A stretch of DNA of 64,000 bases from Pseudocitrobacter vendiensis (GTDB lineage: Bacteria > Pseudomonadota > Gammaproteobacteria > Enterobacterales > Enterobacteriaceae). The notes below the pieces were generated by a model. It was not told the origin of the DNA. It made no database searches and saw only the letters and a list, made by a program, of their open reading frames with translations. Position numbers and translations under genes: made by a program. Positions 60,177-64,000 of the stretch are shown in pieces. Position 1 is the first letter of the stretch, and every line of letters begins with the position of its first letter. The stretch is taken from contig NZ_CALSBS010000013.1 in NCBI RefSeq assembly GCF_943590815.1, positions 62,001 through 126,000 on the forward strand, read 5' to 3'.

Positions 60177-62564
60177 ATGAAATGCAGGGCGATACTTTTA
60201 GCACCACTCATAGCTTTTTCGTTTACGGCACAAGCTGAGATTGCAGAGTTAAGATTCAATGACACTCAGAATCAACCAAAGATTGTTGTTCCATCTGTGC
60301 AGTGGATTAATCCAGCAACCTCATTCGAGGCTGATGTAATCTCCGGCTTAGACCGGTACGTCCAGTTGTCGTTACTTAATGTCAACGGTGCAAGCTTGTG
60401 GAGCACGAAAAGTAGCAAAGTTACGGTTGATGACCGTATGACCTCCAGTAGCGGGTATGACTATTATGGAAAAAGGTTAAGTGTCCCTGCGTTTGGTGAA
60501 GATAATTACACCCTGAGGGAAGTGATCACAGATCTCCAAAATAATGAAATTTCTCGCCGGGACTACGTTATATCTATCGACCGCACTCCCCCTAAAACTA
60601 GCACAATTGGATATACGCGAAATGGATGGCAATATGGTAGCGAAGCCATCTTTACCAGCGTTCCTTCAGGTATGCAGTATGCCTCTGTTCAGGCTCTCGT
60701 CTTTTCAGGCCTTTCAGACAGTCGCTCTGGTCTCGACCGGGCTGAGTACTTTCTTGTCGATTCGAACGGCGTTGAACGAAAGAGAGGGGCTGTAATTAAC
60801 CTGGTCGATAATTCAGTAACCGTCCAAAATACTACTGCGAGCGATCCAGCCCTGGCGCCAGCTTCTCAGTCTGAATACCGTATGGGCCTTTATGTTTATG
60901 ACAAGGCAGGAAATAAAGCATCAGTAAGCAGACAAAGTGTGATTGATCGGGTCAACCCTCCTTCTGTTCTACAGGTGCTTAATACCAGGACAAATACCTG
61001 GGAAAACTACTCAGCTGGGATAACTGTTTACAGTAATCCAATATCATTGCGGGTACTCAGGAATAAAAGTAACTTTACTGCTGCTAATAAAACAAGCTTT
61101 GGGTGGGCAGATGCCAATTATCAAAGTTCTGACAGCACATATAATATTTATTCGTTCAATTTTGTTTTCCCCAGTACCGGTGATATTTATCACGAATTCC
61201 AGACACTTGCGGGAGGCGTTCGTCGGTACCATCACTCTGAGTTATCTTTCACTCCTTCCCCAACCATGGAACTTGCACCAAAGGTCACAAGCAAAGAAAT
61301 TTTTCGTAGTGATACCGGTAAATGGAGCAGTGCTACTGGGAATGTAAGAACTGCCAAATTTACCCAAATACGCGTGACTACCGAACCTCGTAACTATGTA
61401 CAACGGGTTGCAGCTAATTCGAACCGTAACTGGTACTGCCTTATCCCGGTAGGAAGCACTGGTTGTACCATGAACGTGGATTATACCTTTACTTCCGATA
61501 AGGGGATGCAATACATCCATCTGGTCTCAGGTAAAGACGGTACTGCTATTTATGATAATCTGGCTGGGGCATTCGTAGTGATTTGGGATAACAACCCACC
61601 GGTTATTAACGCCGTAAAAATTAACCGTATGGATAAAAATGTAACCATGACGGTTACTGATGATGACCGGATAAATGGATGGCAAATAGGAGCATGGGAT
61701 ACCCGAGAATTTGGCGTGGTGCTTAAAACCGAAACGGGGAATGTGATTGACCTACCCGCCAGGACATGGACAGAGAGTGATTTTAAAACAAAAAACGCGG
61801 TCATTTCCTATGCTGATCTGCCGGACGGCAAATATACCGTTCTGTCCGCCTATGCAAGAGATCTTGTGGGCAACACGGCAAACTACGTGATAAATGATTT
61901 GCTTACCATTGACTCCACTGCCCCTCTAATTTCCTACCGGTATCTGAATGATGATCCTGAAGGCAAACTGGTTAAGGGACTAGAAAACCTCAGAATTAGT
62001 GTAGCTGACCCTTCAGGTGACGCCTCGCTTGAATCACTGGTGTTGAGCGGTGGACCAAACAGTGAACAGGTGACATTAGCTTATTCCAGTCAGGGCTCAG
62101 GAGTTTATACGCCAGAGTACCCGCGTATCTTTCCCGTAATAGCAAAAGAGGATGGCATTTATACAATTGAAGCTCACGCAGTCGATGCCTCTGGAAACCG
62201 GTCCTCGAAAAAGCTCAATTTCCTCTATCAACCAGCAAACATGATCACTCTGGACAGGCTACGTACCCTTGCTACTGCGGCTGCACTAAAGACCACGGAT
62301 AACCAGCCACTGGCTTTTATCCGGACAAGCGTACTTCGCCGAAAGGATGGTTCTGTCATTACTGGGCAGTTAAACGGTACGCTGTCCGTGCGGAAAGATG
62401 CTGACTTCCCGGTAAGTGTAGCTGGCGTAACCGTTGCGCCAGGAGAGACAAAGGCAATCATTTTTGATATGGGGCAGGGTGAAGAACGTATTTATTCTGT
62501 CACACCAGGAAAGAGTGGCGTTTCTGGTACATCTGAGTTTGCCGTGGAATTCCCGCAGTTCTGA
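60177..62564 (+). CDS. Secreted Ig-like protein, DUF4165-like
   Basis: A 795-residue protein. I choose ATG 60177 (signal sequence MKCRAILLAPLIAFSFTAQA), with GGGGGAGG 6 nt upstream; the reading frame extends to 60039 but lacks a ribosome site there. The body is beta-rich, with Ig-like repeats (SIDRTPPKTSTIGY, then GLYVYDKAGNKASVS). It shares EPRNYVQRVAAN...PVGSTGCTM with the giant protein at 23803 and SGLDRY...YYGK with the next gene, so three Ig-like proteins here are related. Probably at the surface during transfer. A palindrome lies at 61066. Confidence 0.78.
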   Translation: MKCRAILLAPLIAFSFTAQAEIAELRFNDTQNQPKIVVPSVQWINPATSFEADVISGLDRYVQLSLLNVNGASLWSTKSSKVTVDDRMTSSSGYDYYGKRLSVPAFGEDNYTLREVITDLQNNEISRRDYVISIDRTPPKTSTIGYTRNGWQYGSEAIFTSVPSGMQYASVQALVFSGLSDSRSGLDRAEYFLVDSNGVERKRGAVINLVDNSVTVQNTTASDPALAPASQSEYRMGLYVYDKAGNKASVSRQSVIDRVNPPSVLQVLNTRTNTWENYSAGITVYSNPISLRVLRNKSNFTAANKTSFGWADANYQSSDSTYNIYSFNFVFPSTGDIYHEFQTLAGGVRRYHHSELSFTPSPTMELAPKVTSKEIFRSDTGKWSSATGNVRTAKFTQIRVTTEPRNYVQRVAANSNRNWYCLIPVGSTGCTMNVDYTFTSDKGMQYIHLVSGKDGTAIYDNLAGAFVVIWDNNPPVINAVKINRMDKNVTMTVTDDDRINGWQIGAWDTREFGVVLKTETGNVIDLPARTWTESDFKTKNAVISYADLPDGKYTVLSAYARDLVGNTANYVINDLLTIDSTAPLISYRYLNDDPEGKLVKGLENLRISVADPSGDASLESLVLSGGPNSEQVTLAYSSQGSGVYTPEYPRIFPVIAKEDGIYTIEAHAVDASGNRSSKKLNFLYQPANMITLDRLRTLATAAALKTTDNQPLAFIRTSVLRRKDGSVITGQLNGTLSVRKDADFPVSVAGVTVAPGETKAIIFDMGQGEERIYSVTPGKSGVSGTSEFAVEFPQF

Positions 62565-62879
62565 ATAATTTTGGGGTGTCGTTAAGTCGGCACCTTGCTG
62601 AAATATAGCCAAACCTCCACCCATATCTTTCAGTTCCCGCACTGTGGCATTTACATCAAAACATGAATTCTTGCTTACTTGTTCGTGTACGAAAAGTCAC
62701 TTTTTCTCGTCCTGGTGAAGATCCATCTCAATAGTCAATCCGTTGCCAATTTTTACCTCGCCAAAGTTGTTATAACGGACATTTTCAAAAGTTTAAAGCT
62801 ATGAAATACCTCTGATAACCAGCAAGGTCAGAAGAAATGATTTTGTAAAATAGGGACAAATACATCCCGGGAGCATCAC
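62565..62879. other. Gap between the two Ig-like genes
   Basis: A 315-bp gap with no supported gene. GGTGTCG-TTAAGT-CGGCACC (62575-62594, with one G-U) lies soon after the stop at 62564 and may be a weak terminator. A C-centred palindrome copy lies at 62693-62703. GGGAG precedes the next ATG. Confidence 0.5.
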
Positions 62880-64000
62880 ATGCGTAAAATACTGACAGGC
62901 TGTATCATTGCCACGGCCATCTCTTCAACTTATCCGGCGGCGGCTCAGATTTTCAGTTATTCCTATACCGACACCAATCAGCTGGCAATGACGCTTAAGC
63001 CTGCAACGCAGAGCTATCTCAATCCGGCTGGCGCCCTGACCCTAAACTTAATTTCCGGTCTAGACCGGTACGAACGTGTGACTGTAACCAGGGACAGTGA
63101 TAAAAAGGTTATGTATTCGGGACTAACGGCCAAGATAAGTGTTGCAGACCGCATTGTTGCTGCCGACGGCACAGAGTATTACGGAAAGGACATGGGGTTA
63201 CCTGCACTTGGTGAAGGGTCTTTCACGGTAATCAATGACACGCTAGATCTCCAGCAAGCCGTCGTAAGTTCCACAACGTATCGTTTCACCATCGATACTA
63301 CAGCGCCGAAGTACACCAGCATATACCCAAGCCAGAACGCAGGCTATGACATGGTCCTGAGTGGACCACTTTGGGAGCTCGGTCGCGGAGGTTCTGGCCA
63401 GTTTTCCATCTTTGCTGACGGCGTTGATGATGCGTATGGCATAGACAAGATCCGGTTGGTCATCAAGCGCAGCAATGGAACAGTCGTTTCCGATAATACA
63501 CTCAGCTACGACACGGCGGCAAAACGTGCCTTTTACCCCTGGATAAAGGAAGCGGTCACTCAACCTGGCATGCCCACCAGCGATCTCAATGAAGAATTCA
63601 CCTTCAATTTTATCATCACTGATAAGGCCGGAAACACGCTGAATATTCCTCCGCAGCGCTTTTTATTTGATGACCAGATAGGTGAATATACGCCCTTTGC
63701 GGTCCATGACTCACGAGTCAGTACGAGTGTGGTTCCAGGGATCTCTTCAGGGTACGTACCGTTTGTGCGGGGGCTCTCTGTACTCGAAAACCCGTACCGG
63801 ATGGTCATTCGTATTCCCCGAACTAACTGGCAGCCATACCGTAACGGCGGCATCACCATTCTTAACAATTATGGCGGCTCTAAGGTTATTTCAGAAGACA
63901 CGACCTATGTGTACGTAGAAGTGAAGCTCCCACAGGGTACTCTGGATGGAAACTACTATCGCCCTGTGAACAGGTACCAATGGGCCGGTGGCGGTCTGAC
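62880..64000 (+). CDS. Secreted Ig-like protein, partial at the right edge
   Basis: At least 373 residues, open to the right edge. ATG 62880-62882 is preceded by GGGAG 6 nt upstream. A signal sequence (MRKILTGCIIATAISSTYPAAAQ) is split at AAA-Q. It is a tandem relative of 60177-62564: GLDRYERVTV and EYYGKDMGLPALGEG correspond to GLDRYVQLSL and DYYGKRLSVPAFGED, and FTIDTTAPKYTS to SIDRTPPKTS. It is a beta-rich Ig-like surface protein. Because it is incomplete, its total length is unknown. Confidence 0.82.
   Translation, partial: MRKILTGCIIATAISSTYPAAAQIFSYSYTDTNQLAMTLKPATQSYLNPAGALTLNLISGLDRYERVTVTRDSDKKVMYSGLTAKISVADRIVAADGTEYYGKDMGLPALGEGSFTVINDTLDLQQAVVSSTTYRFTIDTTAPKYTSIYPSQNAGYDMVLSGPLWELGRGGSGQFSIFADGVDDAYGIDKIRLVIKRSNGTVVSDNTLSYDTAAKRAFYPWIKEAVTQPGMPTSDLNEEFTFNFIITDKAGNTLNIPPQRFLFDDQIGEYTPFAVHDSRVSTSVVPGISSGYVPFVRGLSVLENPYRMVIRIPRTNWQPYRNGGITILNNYGGSKVISEDTTYVYVEVKLPQGTLDGNYYRPVNRYQWAGGGL

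Larger units (their letters stand above)
348..62703. repeat. Dispersed palindrome AAAGTNACTTT, 19 copies
   Basis: Exact copies with an A or T centre start at 348, 3936, 7689, 14154, 14834, 19848, 21348, 23709, 24887, 27131, 28979, 34249, 44317, 44733, 50900, 54692 and 61066. Two with a C centre start at 49684 and 62693. Each is 11 bp and many extend to AAAAGTNACTTTT. Thirteen lie inside genes, the rest between genes. One-mismatch copies are seen at 15152, 30794, 34873, 43443, 46620, 50370, 56549 and 57721. The coordinates given are the span of the whole set. The regular dispersal and palindromic form suggest a protein target; the protein is not known. Confidence 0.85.

Noticed and set aside
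1..64000. Insertion sequences, integrons, resistance genes, tRNA or rRNA genes
   Set aside because: No transposase, integrase, resistance protein or RNA gene signature was recognised on either strand.

Overview
This window looks like the backbone of a large conjugative plasmid of the IncHI type from an enterobacterium. Four things support this: an F-like mating-pair-formation gene set split into two blocks (trhA-L-E-K-B-V-C and trhP-W-U-N-I) with an IncHI-style gene order, a RepHIA-like initiator with long iteron arrays beside trhA, two partition systems (ParA/ParB and actin-type ParM/ParR), and several large Ig-like secreted proteins. No rRNA, tRNA, insertion sequence, integron or resistance gene was seen. 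The assignment comes from protein and layout recognition, not from a search.

Layout. 1-13986: a leftward operon-like run of 15 genes, mostly of unknown function, but including a primase-like Toprim protein, an SSB-like OB-fold protein and a MoxR ATPase/DUF3150-like/VWA trio. Tandem, very diverged ~300-aa relatives form its left end. 14230-29659: trhI, a divergent lipoprotein gene, trhN, trhU, a 43-aa ORF, trhW, trhP, a giant Ig-like protein and three small genes, mostly leftward. 30224-31962: parM and parR. 32335-35024: a rightward four-gene operon with a degenerate PPP-type phosphatase, an exported protein, a lipoprotein and a PEGA-like protein. 35210-37464: parA and parB. 37465-39824: a gene-free region with eleven 54-bp repeats and a cluster of TGGTT/AACCA inverted repeats. 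39825-49398: trhC to trhA. 49399-52348: replication region with 17 iterons of 42-44 bp, rep, a second iteron set of ~21 bp and a GATC cluster. 52349-64000: ParB-like proteins, a zinc-motif protein, Dam methylase, a DUF4942-type methyltransferase and two further Ig-like proteins, the last running off the right edge.

Two patterns stand out. First, 13 genes of the left operon each carry, 10-27 nt (usually 19-27) before the start codon, an element whose strands pair in the order a-b-a'-b'. The base sequences differ from copy to copy but the complementarity (including G-U pairs) persists, so this looks like a family of RNA pseudoknots or two-state hairpins controlling translation cistron by cistron. 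Second, the palindrome AAAGTNACTTT occurs 19 times, inside and between genes, roughly every 3.4 kb, where about 0.1 is expected by chance. It looks like the target of a plasmid-wide DNA-binding protein.

Working together, the two trh blocks would build the pilus and mating channel, the replication and partition loci maintain the plasmid, and the left operon probably supplies DNA metabolism or chaperone functions whose purpose remains open.
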